Source: Azospirillum lipoferum 4B
GTDB lineage: Bacteria; Pseudomonadota; Alphaproteobacteria; Azospirillales; Azospirillaceae
NCBI RefSeq assembly: GCF_000283655.1
Contig: NC_016585.1
Location: forward strand, 458,501 to 522,500
Length of the DNA: 64,000 bases
Direction: 5' to 3'
The translations under genes and the position numbers were made by a program. Of the stretch, positions 17,015 through 25,139 are shown in pieces (the stretch's first letter is position 1; each line of letters begins with the position of its first letter). Below the pieces are notes generated by a model that searched no databases, was not told the origin of the DNA, and saw only the letters and a program-made list of their open reading frames with translations.

Positions 17015-17842
17015 TCAGTACCCTCCCGCCGGGGCCGCTTCGCGCTCGCCTTCCCGCTTTCCATGCCCGGCGGCTGCCAGCAGCGCGTCGAGCAGGCTGG
17101 AGGCGCCGAAGCGGAAGGTCTGCGGCGTCGCCCAGCCCTCGCCCAGGATTTGGTCGGCCAGCGCCAGATAGCGCGCCGCTTCCGCCGCGTCGCGGATGCC
17201 GCCGGAGGCCTTGAAGCCGACCGTCTTGCCCGATTCATAGATGCTGTCGAGCATCACCGCCGCCGCCGGCAGGGTGGCGGCCGGCTGCGTCTTGCCGGTG
17301 GAGGTCTTGAGGAAATCGGCACCGGCGGCGATGGCGTCACGCGCCGCCCAGGCCAGCAGCTCGGCGTCGGGGAAGGCGCCCGATTCCAGGATGACCTTCA
17401 TCAGGGCCTTGTCGGCGCAGGCCTCGCGGCAGGCTTTCACGACATTCATCGGCTGGGTGCGGGCGCCGTCGATGAAGGCCTTGTAGGGCAGAACCACGTC
17501 GATCTCGTCGGCCCCGTCGGCGATGGCGCGCCGGGTTTCCGCCGCCACCGACGATGCGTCGGCCTCGCCGGTTGGGAAATTCACCACGGTGGCGATTTTC
17601 ACCGGCGTGCCCTCCAGCGCCTTGCGGGCGGTGGGCACGAAGCGCGCCCAGACGCAGACCGCGGCGACCGGCCCGACGGGCGTCACGGCACGGGCGCAGA
17701 GAGCCTCCACCACCCGGTCGCTGTCGTCGCCGTTCAGGCTGGTGAGGTCGAGCATGCCCACGGCCCGGCGCGCCAGATCGGCGTCGGACGGGGCGTTCGC
17801 GCTGGCGTCGAGCGCGCTTTGCAGGTCGGCAGACAGTTTCAT
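17015..17842 (-). CDS. deoC: Deoxyribose-phosphate aldolase
   Basis: Class I aldolase that splits 2-deoxyribose 5-phosphate into acetaldehyde and glyceraldehyde 3-phosphate. Of 275 residues, Lys179 in ADFLKTSTGKT forms the Schiff base, and Lys211 in KASGG and the ADEIDVV aspartate complete the site. Its start overlaps the punA stop by four bases. With deoA and punA it supplies a route from deoxynucleosides into glycolysis. A phosphopentomutase gene, needed to link sugar 1-phosphate to 5-phosphate, is absent from the window. Confidence 0.96.
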   Translation of the reverse strand: MKLSADLQSALDASANAPSDADLARRAVGMLDLTSLNGDDSDRVVEALCARAVTPVGPVAAVCVWARFVPTARKALEGTPVKIATVVNFPTGEADASSVAAETRRAIADGADEIDVVLPYKAFIDGARTQPMNVVKACREACADKALMKVILESGAFPDAELLAWAARDAIAAGADFLKTSTGKTQPAATLPAAAVMLDSIYESGKTVGFKASGGIRDAAEAARYLALADQILGEGWATPQTFRFGASSLLDALLAAAGHGKREGEREAAPAGGY

Positions 17843-18672
17843 GACCGGGACCCGTCCTTTTCATGCAGGCGTTCGAGGAAACCGACCAGCAGGCGTTCCA
17901 GGTCGGCGGCTGCCGCCGATGCGGCGGTCAGGGTCTGGCGATGGTCGACCGGTCCGTCGCCGAGCCCGACACCCAGGTTGGTGACGACGGCGCATCCGAC
18001 GACCCGCAGGCCGCAATGGCGCGCGACGATGCATTCCGGGACGGTGGACATGCCGACCGCGTCGGCGCCCAGCAGCTTCATCATCCGCACCTCGGCCGGC
18101 GTCTCGAAGGACGGGCCGGGATAGGCGGCATAGACGCCCTCCGCCAGATCGATGGCGAGCCCGGCGGCGACATCCTTCAGCAGGCCGCGAAGCTCCGGGT
18201 CCCAGGCGTCGGTCATGCTGGGGAAGCGCTCGCCGAAGGCCTCGTCGTTCGGGCCGGTCAGCGGGTTGGCGCCCAGCAGGTTCAGATGGTCGCTGATCGC
18301 CATCAGCCGGCCGGGTCCGACCTCCAGCCGCAGCGAACCGACGGCGGCGGTCAGAACCAGCGTGTCGCAGCCGGCCAGCTTCAGCGCCCGCACCGCGGTT
18401 TTCAGCGCGTCGAAACCATTGCCCTCATAGGCGTGGACGCGGCCCTGCATGCAGGCGACCTCCACCCCGCCGAGTTGCCCGACCACCAGCCGCCCGGCAT
18501 GGCCGGACACGCTGGGAACGGGGAAGCCGGCGATGTCGGTGTAGGGGATGGCGACCGCATCGGCGATGCGGTCGGCGATGCCGCCCAGGCCGGAGCCCAG
18601 CACGATGCCGACCCGCGGCCGGTGGCCGGAGGCACGGTGAAGGATGTCCGCGGCGGCGCGGGCTGCGGTCAT
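17839..18672 (-). CDS. punA: Purine-nucleoside phosphorylase (trimeric type)
   Basis: Phosphorolyses (deoxy)guanosine and (deoxy)inosine to base and sugar 1-phosphate. The 277 residues are of the low-molecular-weight NP-I type. GIVLGSGLGG begins the phosphate loop, SGHAGRLVVG and GRVHAYEG follow, and MKLLGADAVGMSTVPE contains the family signature. It has YPGPSFETPAE at the purine site. It is part of the minus-strand nucleoside operon, 15 bases after cdd. Confidence 0.93.
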   Translation of the reverse strand: MTAARAAADILHRASGHRPRVGIVLGSGLGGIADRIADAVAIPYTDIAGFPVPSVSGHAGRLVVGQLGGVEVACMQGRVHAYEGNGFDALKTAVRALKLAGCDTLVLTAAVGSLRLEVGPGRLMAISDHLNLLGANPLTGPNDEAFGERFPSMTDAWDPELRGLLKDVAAGLAIDLAEGVYAAYPGPSFETPAEVRMMKLLGADAVGMSTVPECIVARHCGLRVVGCAVVTNLGVGLGDGPVDHRQTLTAASAAAADLERLLVGFLERLHEKDGSRS

Positions 18673-18687
18673 GTCGGGAAACTCCGC

Positions 18688-19107
18688 TCAGAAGGCTAAA
18701 TTGGTGGGGCCGAAGGATTCCGGCAACAGGGTTTCCAGCGGGAAGGTCCGCCGCAGCCCGGCCGGGTCGCAGATGTGGATCGGCGTTTCCAGTGTGGCGA
18801 ATTCGCGGATGCGCTGGCGGCAGCCGCCGCAGGGGGTGCAGATTTCCTCCGCTCCCGCCTCGCCGCCCATCACGGCGATGGCGCGGATGCGGCGGTCGCC
18901 GGCGGTCACCATGGCGCCGATGGCGCTCGATTCCGCGCATTGGCCCTGCGGATAGGCCGCGTTCTCCACATTGCAGCCGGCGAAGATGCGCCCCGATTCG
19001 CCGAGGATGGCCGCACCCACCTTGAACTTGGAATAGGGGGCGTGGGCGTTCTCGCGGGCGACGCGGGCCGCTTCGATCAGGCGTGCCAGCTCGGGCGTGT
19101 CGGTCAT
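18688..19107 (-). CDS. cdd: Cytidine deaminase
   Basis: Homotetrameric zinc enzyme converting (deoxy)cytidine to (deoxy)uridine. It has 139 residues. Zinc ligands and catalytic Glu are in CAES (Cys57, Glu59) and PCGGC (Cys93, Cys96), and substrate residues are in CNVENAAYP. The ATG at 19107 lies five bases after the stop of the upstream permease gene. It feeds uridine-type nucleosides to the phosphorylase downstream. Confidence 0.95.
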   Translation of the reverse strand: MTDTPELARLIEAARVARENAHAPYSKFKVGAAILGESGRIFAGCNVENAAYPQGQCAESSAIGAMVTAGDRRIRAIAVMGGEAGAEEICTPCGGCRQRIREFATLETPIHICDPAGLRRTFPLETLLPESFGPTNLAF

Positions 19108-19111
19108 GGCC

Positions 19112-20086
19112 TCAGCGCTCCTTGACATAGGGGATGCCGCTCGCCTTCGGGGCGATGGCCTTGCCGACGAAGCCGGCCAGCAGCAGCACGGTCAGCACAT
19201 AGGGCAGCATCTGGATGAACTGCACCGGAATGACCCCGATCACCGGCAGCTCGACGCCCTGCAACCGCACCTGCACCGCGTCGGTGAAGGCGAACAGCAG
19301 GCAGGCGAACAGGGTCGGCCCCGGCCGCCATTTGCCGAAGATCAGCGCCGCCAGCGCCAGATAGCCCTTGCCGGCGGTCATGTCGCGGACGAAGCCGGCG
19401 CCATGGCCGGTGGACAGGTAGGCCCCCGCCATGCCGGTCAGCACGCCGGTCACCAGCAGCGCCTGATAGCGCAGCGTCGCCACCGACAGGCCGGCGGTGT
19501 CGACCGCCGCCGGATTCTCGCCCACCGCCCGCAGCCGCAGCCCGAAGCGGGAGCGGTGGAGCACCCAATGGGTGGCGATCACCAGGACCAGCGTCACCCA
19601 GATCAGGATGTTGTTGCCGTTGAACAGCTCGCGATAGATCGGCCCCAGCACCGGCACGCCGGCCAGCGCGTCCACTCCCGGCAGATCGACCGCGGGGATG
19701 CGCGCCTGGTTGGGCAGAAGCGGGGTCTGGCCGCCCTGATGGAACCAGGCATAGGCCAGCGTCGGCGCCAGCCCGGCGACCAGGATGTTGATCGCCATGC
19801 CCGACACCACCTGATTGCCGTTGTGGGTGATGCAGGCGAAGCCATGGACCATCGCCAGCGTCACCCCCGCGGCGATGCCCGCCAGCAGCCCGAGCCAGGG
19901 GTTGAGGGTTGCCGAGGCGACGGCGGCGGAGAAGAAGGCGCCGGCCAGCATCTTGCCTTCCAGCCCAATGTCGACCACGCCGGCCCGCTCGCAATACATG
20001 CCGGCGAAGGCCGCCAGCACCAGCGGCGTCGCCACCCGGACGGTGGCGCCCAGCAGCTGCAACGCCAGAAGAAGCGCGTCCTCCAT
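19112..20086 (-). CDS. Nucleoside ABC importer permease (second permease)
   Basis: A 324-residue polytopic permease of the BPD_transp_2 (RbsC/NupQ-like) family used by BMP-type nucleoside importers. It shows ERAGVVDIGLEGKMLAGAFF (the family hallmark near helix 2), GMAINILVAGL and RAVGENPAAVDTAGLSV, the cytosolic coupling loop. It starts three bases after the first permease gene. Its position before cdd-punA-deoC-deoA points to uptake of nucleosides for salvage. Confidence 0.88.
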   Translation of the reverse strand: MEDALLLALQLLGATVRVATPLVLAAFAGMYCERAGVVDIGLEGKMLAGAFFSAAVASATLNPWLGLLAGIAAGVTLAMVHGFACITHNGNQVVSGMAINILVAGLAPTLAYAWFHQGGQTPLLPNQARIPAVDLPGVDALAGVPVLGPIYRELFNGNNILIWVTLVLVIATHWVLHRSRFGLRLRAVGENPAAVDTAGLSVATLRYQALLVTGVLTGMAGAYLSTGHGAGFVRDMTAGKGYLALAALIFGKWRPGPTLFACLLFAFTDAVQVRLQGVELPVIGVIPVQFIQMLPYVLTVLLLAGFVGKAIAPKASGIPYVKER

Positions 20087-20089
20087 CGC

Positions 20090-21229
20090 TCAGCTCCTCC
20101 CCGTCTCGACCGCGGCGGCGCCGCGGCGGCGGAACAGCGCCTCCACCTGCGGCTTGAACAGGTTTTCCATCGCACCCGCGAACAGGATGACCAGACCCTG
20201 GATCACCATCACCAACTCGCGGTTGATCGAGGGGTATTCGAAGGACAGCTGGCCGCCGCCCTGCGCCAGAACCCCGAACAGCAAGGCCGCCAGAATGATC
20301 CCGACCGGATGGTTGCGTCCCATCAGCGCCACGGCGATGCCGACGAAGCCGACACCGCCGGTGAAGTTCAGGATCACCCGGTGCTGCACGCCCAGGATCT
20401 CGTTCACGCCGACGAAGCCGGCAAGCGCGCCGGAAATCAGCATGGCGATGACGATGTTGCGGGCCGGCGAGATGCCGGCATAGACCGCCGCCCGCTCGTT
20501 CCGGCCCACCGTGCGCAGCTCGTAGCCCCAGCGGGTCCGGCGCAGGAACAGATGGAACAGAAGGCAGCAGGCCAGCGCCCACAGGAAGGACAGGTTCAGC
20601 GGCGAGGCCGGAATCGTGATGCCGATCCAGCCCAGCGCCCGGTCCATCGACGGCAGCCAGACGCCGGGATCGAACTCCCGTGTTTCCGGCGACTGGCTGC
20701 CGGGGCGGATCAGCACGTCCACCAGCAGCCAGGTCATGATCGACGCGGCGATGAAGTTGAACATGATCGTCGTGATGACGATGTGGCTGCCGCGCTTGGC
20801 CTGCAGCCAGGCCGGGATGAAGGCCCAGGCGGCGCCGAACAGGGCCGACGCCAGGATCGCCAGCAGCGCCACCACCGGCCAGGGCCAGCCGGTCAGCGCC
20901 AGCGCCACCAGCCCGGCGCCGAGCCCGCCCAGATAGGCCTGCCCCTCGCCGCCGATGTTGAACAGCCCGCAATGGAAGGCAATGGCCACCGCCAGCCCGG
21001 TGAAGATGTAGCTGGTGGTGTAATAAAGGGTGTAGCCGATGGCCTCCGGGTAACCCAGAGCCTCCGTCACCAACAGCGACAGCACGTCCACCGGATTCTC
21101 GCCGATCACCAGGATCACCAGCCCCGACAGCACGAAGGCCGCGACGAGGTTGAGAACCGGCAGCAGCGCATACCCGACCCAGCCCGGCACGGCGCCCGGC
21201 TGCCCCTTCCCCGACCCGCTCAGCAGCAC
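20090..21229 (-). CDS. Nucleoside ABC importer permease (first permease)
   Basis: Polytopic permease of 379 residues, the BMP-type partner of the next gene. NIGGEGQAYLGGLGAG and the coupling stretch LRTVGRNERAAVYAGIS are typical. The GTG at 21229 is chosen because AGGAG lies six bases before it; a TTG at 21274 lacks a ribosome site. It heads the operon, but the usual substrate-binding lipoprotein and double ATPase gene are not next to it: the upstream neighbour is a divergent ferredoxin-like gene. The importer must draw these subunits from elsewhere in the genome. Confidence 0.86.
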   Translation of the reverse strand: MLLSGSGKGQPGAVPGWVGYALLPVLNLVAAFVLSGLVILVIGENPVDVLSLLVTEALGYPEAIGYTLYYTTSYIFTGLAVAIAFHCGLFNIGGEGQAYLGGLGAGLVALALTGWPWPVVALLAILASALFGAAWAFIPAWLQAKRGSHIVITTIMFNFIAASIMTWLLVDVLIRPGSQSPETREFDPGVWLPSMDRALGWIGITIPASPLNLSFLWALACCLLFHLFLRRTRWGYELRTVGRNERAAVYAGISPARNIVIAMLISGALAGFVGVNEILGVQHRVILNFTGGVGFVGIAVALMGRNHPVGIILAALLFGVLAQGGGQLSFEYPSINRELVMVIQGLVILFAGAMENLFKPQVEALFRRRGAAAVETGRS

Positions 21230-21415
21230 CGGCGTCTCCTGGATTGCCCCTTGCCTGGGAGTCTTAACCGGCAACCCCGCCGCTGACCAAGCATTTCGTC
21301 ACGCCGAAAAGCCAAGAGGGGCGAGGACTTGGAAGCGTCACAAAAGTCTTGCCGCAGCGCAGCATTCTGGCATGCTTCTTACCCATATGGAAATTATGGT
21401 TATGGAGCATGCCCG

Positions 21416-21748
21416 ATGCCGCTCGACCTGCCGCAGACCTTCCGCCACCATGTCTTCTGTTGCGCTCAGCAGCGCCCGCCCGGCCATCCGCGCGGCAGCT
21501 GTGCCGCCAAGGGGGCGCATCCGCTGTGGCAGCGGCTGGACCAGAAAATCCAGGGCAAGGGCCTGACGGATGTGGGCATGGCGATGACGGGCTGCCTCGG
21601 CTTCTGCTCCGCCGGGCCGCTGATGGTGGTGTATCCGGAGGGCATCTGGTATCGCCCGGAAACACCGGAGGACATCGACGAGATCGTCGAGTCGCATCTG
21701 GTCGGGGACACGCCGGTGGAGCGGTTGGTGATGGTGCTGACGCGGTGA
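21416..21748 (+). CDS. Thioredoxin-like [2Fe-2S] ferredoxin domain protein
   Basis: A 110-residue protein of the thioredoxin-fold [2Fe-2S] ferredoxin type. The likely cluster ligands are Cys15 or Cys16 and Cys29 (in CCAQQRPPGHPRGSC) plus Cys60 and Cys64 (in CLGFCSAGP). The C-terminal VYPEGIWYRPETPEDIDEIVESHL is the usual ending. A GGAG ribosome site decides the start at 21416 over an ATG at 21329. It is divergent from the nucleoside operon. The electron-transfer partner is unknown. Confidence 0.85.
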   Translation: MPLDLPQTFRHHVFCCAQQRPPGHPRGSCAAKGAHPLWQRLDQKIQGKGLTDVGMAMTGCLGFCSAGPLMVVYPEGIWYRPETPEDIDEIVESHLVGDTPVERLVMVLTR

Positions 21749-21757
21749 GGCGGAGGC

Positions 21758-21872
21758 TTCGGATGCCCCCACCTAACCTCCCCCGCTGGGCGGGGGAGGG
21801 ACTGCCGCAGCCTTCCCGAACAAGCACTTGTCCCCTCCCCCGCCCAGCGGGGGAGGGTTAGGGAGGGGGCAC
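21758..21872. repeat. Palindromic repeat pair
   Basis: Two inverted hairpins, CCTCCCCCGC-tggGCGGGGGAGG on the left and CCTCCCCCGCCCAGCGGGGG on the right, are flanked by inverted CCCCCACCTAACC / GGTTAGGGAGGGGGC. Together they form a roughly 115-base nearly self-complementary unit. Confidence 0.8.
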
Positions 21873-21991
21873 CGTCAGCCGACGCTTAACAAAATCCCAC
21901 GCCTATCAGACCTGCGGTTGCGGCATTGGGACGCGGGCGGATTTGCCCATATTGTGGGCAACCTCCGCCATTGCCCGTCCGAACCGATCCC

Positions 21992-22906
21992 ATGACCGAC
22001 GCCGAAACCGCCGACCTGCTGCCTGCCGAGGCCGATTCGGTTCCCTATGCCGTCGGCTGCTTCCTGGCCGCGATCCTGCTGTTCGCGGCGATGGACACGC
22101 TGATCAAGTTCCTGACCGCCGGCTACCCGGTGCCGCAGTTGATGTTCGTGCGCTCGCTGGTCGCCTTCCTGCTGGTGGGCGGCTACACCCTGTGGCGCGG
22201 CGGCGGAATCGCGGCGATGCGGACGCAGCGGCCCTGGGGGCATGTCTGGCGCGCCTTCGCCGGGCTGATCTCCATGGGATGCTTCTTCTATGCGTTCCGG
22301 GAACTGCCGCTGGCCGATGTCTATGTGCTGAGCTTCGCCGGGCCGCTGTTCATCACCGCGCTGTCCGCCCCGCTGCTGGGGGAGCCGGTGGGTTGGCGGC
22401 GCTGGGTGGCGGTGGTGGTCGGGTTTGGCGGCGTGGTGGTGATGGCGCAGCCGTCGGCCGGGGCGCCGCTGGTGCCGGTGCTGGTCGGGCTGTGCGCCGC
22501 GCTGTTCTATGCGCTGGCGGCGCTGGCCGTGCGCGGCCTGTCGCGGACCGAGACCAGCGCGTCGATCGTGCTCTATCTGCTGCTGACGACGACGGTGGTC
22601 AGCGGCGCGCTGACGGTTCCCGTCTGGATCGCGCCGACCGCCGACGCGCTGGGTCTTATGGCGCTGGTCGGGGTGCTGGGTGCGGGGGCGCAGGTGCTGC
22701 TGACCCAGGCCTTCCGCCGCGCGCCGCCGGCGGTGGTGGCGCCCTTCGAATATACCGGCATGGTCTGGGCCAGCCTGTTCGGCTGGATGGTGTTCGGCGA
22801 CCTGCCGACCGCGCCGGTGCTGCTCGGTGCCATGGTCATCATCGGCAGCGGGCTCTATATCCTGCATCGTGAAACCATGGTGGCGCGCCGCCGGCTGGGT
22901 TCTTGA
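21992..22906 (+). CDS. EamA/DMT-family transporter
   Basis: A 304-residue inner-membrane protein with ten predicted helices in two EamA repeats (AMDTLIKFLTAGYPVPQLMFVRSL in the first, PFEYTGMVWASLFGWMVFGDLP in the second). The drug/metabolite transporter superfamily mostly exports metabolites or takes up small solutes, and the substrate cannot be read from sequence. It starts at the ATG at 21992, 22 codons into a longer frame. It ends 40 bases before the TPP riboswitch that starts the next operon, so it is probably not part of it. Confidence 0.82.
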   Translation: MTDAETADLLPAEADSVPYAVGCFLAAILLFAAMDTLIKFLTAGYPVPQLMFVRSLVAFLLVGGYTLWRGGGIAAMRTQRPWGHVWRAFAGLISMGCFFYAFRELPLADVYVLSFAGPLFITALSAPLLGEPVGWRRWVAVVVGFGGVVVMAQPSAGAPLVPVLVGLCAALFYALAALAVRGLSRTETSASIVLYLLLTTTVVSGALTVPVWIAPTADALGLMALVGVLGAGAQVLLTQAFRRAPPAVVAPFEYTGMVWASLFGWMVFGDLPTAPVLLGAMVIIGSGLYILHRETMVARRRLGS

Positions 22907-22945
22907 CAGGACAGGGCCGGCGGCGACACTCTCGCCGCCTGTTCA

Positions 22946-23041
22946 CGGCTGGGGTGCCTGTGCGGATGCCGGATCGGCGGATGCGCGGGCTGAGACAACA
23001 CCCATCGAACCTGATCCGGGTCATGCCGGCGAAGGGAGCCG
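22946..23041 (+). promoter_or_regulatory. TPP (THI-box) riboswitch
   Basis: Thiamine pyrophosphate-sensing aptamer. The closing stem P1 is CGGCT (22946-22950) with AGCCG (23037-23041). Conserved elements appear in order: GGGGTGCC (22950-22957), GCTGAGA (22989-22995), CACCC (23000-23004), then GAACCTGATCCGGGTCATGC and CGGCGAAGGGA. The last two form the pyrophosphate-binding helices P4/P5 almost letter for letter. Eighty-five bases separate it from the ATG of the binding-protein gene. No run of T follows, and GAGGAG near 23111 is the ribosome site. Control by sequestering that site is therefore more likely than termination (inference). Confidence 0.95.
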
Positions 23042-23125
23042 ACCGGAACCCGACGGACCGGCCGTAAATGCCCCGTCCCCTCCGCGTCGCTCCGCTTGCC
23101 GGCGCGTGTTGAGGAGTTTTCGGTC

Positions 23126-24262
23126 ATGCGGCGTGCGCTTCCCCTTCTGATCGGCCTGCTGGCCGCATCCTCCTGTCTGTCGTCCGCCGCCCGCGCCGAC
23201 GACACGCTGTCCTTTCCGGTGCTGGTGCCGCTGACCGGCTTCCTGTCGCTGGAGGGCACCAGCCAGCGCAACGGTGCCGTCCTGGCGCTGAAGCAGACCC
23301 CGGCCGGGATCGCCATCGCCTCCGAAGTCGTCGACACCGGCACCTCGCCCGAGGCGGCGGTGACGGCGCTGGAGCGCGCGGCCGGCAGCGGCACGGTCGG
23401 GGCGGTCGCCGCCAGCATGCTCGGCACCCAGATGCTGGCGATGCTGCCGCTGGCGCAGGAGCTGAAGCTGCCGCTGGTCACCGTCTCGGGCACCGCCTCG
23501 ATCACCGAGCAGGGCAACCCCTGGGTCTTCCGCTTCTTCCCCGGCGATGCCGTGACCAAGGCCGCCCATGCCCGCTATGTGGTGGAGGAGCTGGGCAAGC
23601 GGCAGCCGGCCGTCATCTACCAGACCACCGCCTATGGCCAGAGCGGCAAGACCCATCTCGACGCCGCCTTCAAGGCTCTGGGCGTCACCCCCGTCTTCGA
23701 GGAGGGGGTGGACCCCGCCGCCAAGGACCTGCTGCCGGTGTTGACCAAGGCGCTGGCCGCCAAGCCCGACGTGCTGGTGCTGCATCTGCATTCCGGCCCG
23801 ACCGCGTTGCTGCTGCGGCAGGCGGCGTCCAGCGGGGTGGCGGTGCCCATCGTCGCCGGCTCCGCCATGCATCAGCCGAGCACCGCCGCCCTGCTGGAAC
23901 CGGCGGAGCTGAAGGGCGTCTGTGCCGAGACCGCGGCCTCGCCCATCTCCGGCGGCACGCCGGAGGTCAAGGCCTTTACCGATGCCTACCGCACCGTCTT
24001 CGGCAAGGAGCCGGATGCCTTCGCGCTCGGCCAGTATGATGGCATGACCATGGTGCTGGAGGCGGTGAAGGCCGGCGCCCGCGGCCCCGACGCGATCCGC
24101 AAGGCTCTGTCGTCGGAGACCTTCAAGGGCCTCGCCATGACCTACAAGTCCGACGGCAAGGGCAACATGGCCCATTCCGCCGTCATCGTCTGCTATGACG
24201 GGACCAGCCGCGTGCCGGTGCTGGCGAAGCGCTACGACGACCCCGCACTCGCGGCGAAGTGA
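23126..24262 (+). CDS. Liv-type ABC importer binding protein under TPP riboswitch control
   Basis: A 378-residue periplasmic binding protein of the Peripla_BP_6 (LivK-like) class. A signal peptide (MRRALPLLIGLLAASSCLSSAARA) is followed by two Rossmann-like lobes. SFPVLVPLTGFLSLEGTSQRNG and LPLVTVSGTASITEQGNPWVFRFFPGD are the usual substrate-cleft segments, and YGQSGKTHLDAAFKALGV starts lobe two. A GAGGAG site precedes the ATG at 23126. Members usually bind branched-chain amino acids, amides or urea. Here the TPP riboswitch just upstream argues that the ligand is thiamine, its pyrimidine or thiazole moiety, or a breakdown product. It is the first gene of a four-gene operon. Confidence 0.85.
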   Translation: MRRALPLLIGLLAASSCLSSAARADDTLSFPVLVPLTGFLSLEGTSQRNGAVLALKQTPAGIAIASEVVDTGTSPEAAVTALERAAGSGTVGAVAASMLGTQMLAMLPLAQELKLPLVTVSGTASITEQGNPWVFRFFPGDAVTKAAHARYVVEELGKRQPAVIYQTTAYGQSGKTHLDAAFKALGVTPVFEEGVDPAAKDLLPVLTKALAAKPDVLVLHLHSGPTALLLRQAASSGVAVPIVAGSAMHQPSTAALLEPAELKGVCAETAASPISGGTPEVKAFTDAYRTVFGKEPDAFALGQYDGMTMVLEAVKAGARGPDAIRKALSSETFKGLAMTYKSDGKGNMAHSAVIVCYDGTSRVPVLAKRYDDPALAAK

Positions 24263-24266
24263 GCGG

Positions 24267-25139
24267 ATGGCGGCGCTTCAACTGCTGGTCAACGGGGTGG
24301 CGCTGGGGGCGGCCTATGCGCTGGTGGCGCTGGGATTCGTGCTGGTGCTGAACGCCACCTCGGCGGTGAATTTCGCCCAGGGCGATCTGGTCATGGCCGG
24401 CGGGCTGCTGGCGGTGGCGCTGGCGCCCCTGATCCCGCTGCCGGGCATCGCCCTGCTGCCGGTGGTGCTGGCGCTGATGGCGGGACTGGGGCTGCTGCTG
24501 GCGCTGGCGGCCTATCTGCCGCTGCGCCGCCGGCCGCCGGTGTCGGTCTTCATCAGCACCATCGCCATCGGCATCATCCTGCAGAACGGCGCCGCCATCC
24601 TGTTCGGGCCGGAGCCGCGCGCTGCGCCGCCGCTGCTCGGCGACGACACCCTTTCCATAGGCGGGCTGGCGGTGCCGGAGCAGTCGCTCGCCATCGTCGC
24701 GGTGGCGGCGTTGCTGATCGGCGCGCAGCAATGGGTGTTCGCCCGCACGCAGCTTGGACGCCGGCTGCGCGCCACGGCGCAGGACCCGGAGATGGCGCGG
24801 GCCTGCGGCGTGCCGGTCACGGCGATGATCCTGGTGACCTTCGCCATCGGTGCCGCCTGTGCCGGGGCGGCGGGGCTGCTGCTCGCCAACCGCTATTTCG
24901 TCACGCCGACCGCGGGCGGGGACCTGATTTTGAAGGCCTACATCGCGGTAACCATCGGTGGCTGGGGGTCGGTGCCGGGGGCTGTGGTGGGGGCGCTGCT
25001 GATCGCGCTGTTCGAGGTGGGGGTGTCGTCGGTGCTGTCCTACCCAGTGGCGCTGGGAGCGCTGTACCTGACGCTGCTGGCGATCCTGGTGTTGCGGCCG
25101 CAAGGCCTGTTCGGCGAAGCGGTGCGCCGCCGTGGCTGA
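24267..25139 (+). CDS. LivH-type ABC permease (riboswitch operon)
   Basis: A 290-residue permease of the branched-chain amino acid (HAAT) family. It has about eight helices. LVNGVALGAAYALVALGFVLVLNATSAVNFAQGDLVMAGG is the signature N-terminus of LivH proteins (seen in two adjoining pieces, residues 6-45). The cytosolic coupling loop LRATAQDPEMARACGVP and the end ILVLRPQGLFGE are typical. It starts four bases after the binding-protein stop, and its stop overlaps the GTG of the LivM-LivG gene. It probably moves the same thiamine-related ligand (inference from the riboswitch). Confidence 0.88.
   Translation: MAALQLLVNGVALGAAYALVALGFVLVLNATSAVNFAQGDLVMAGGLLAVALAPLIPLPGIALLPVVLALMAGLGLLLALAAYLPLRRRPPVSVFISTIAIGIILQNGAAILFGPEPRAAPPLLGDDTLSIGGLAVPEQSLAIVAVAALLIGAQQWVFARTQLGRRLRATAQDPEMARACGVPVTAMILVTFAIGAACAGAAGLLLANRYFVTPTAGGDLILKAYIAVTIGGWGSVPGAVVGALLIALFEVGVSSVLSYPVALGALYLTLLAILVLRPQGLFGEAVRRRG

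Noticed and set aside
15590-18124. 844-codon frame on the plus strand across deoA and deoC
   Set aside because: Antisense shadow of two clear enzymes. It begins inside a palindromic repeat, and its product has biased, domain-free composition.
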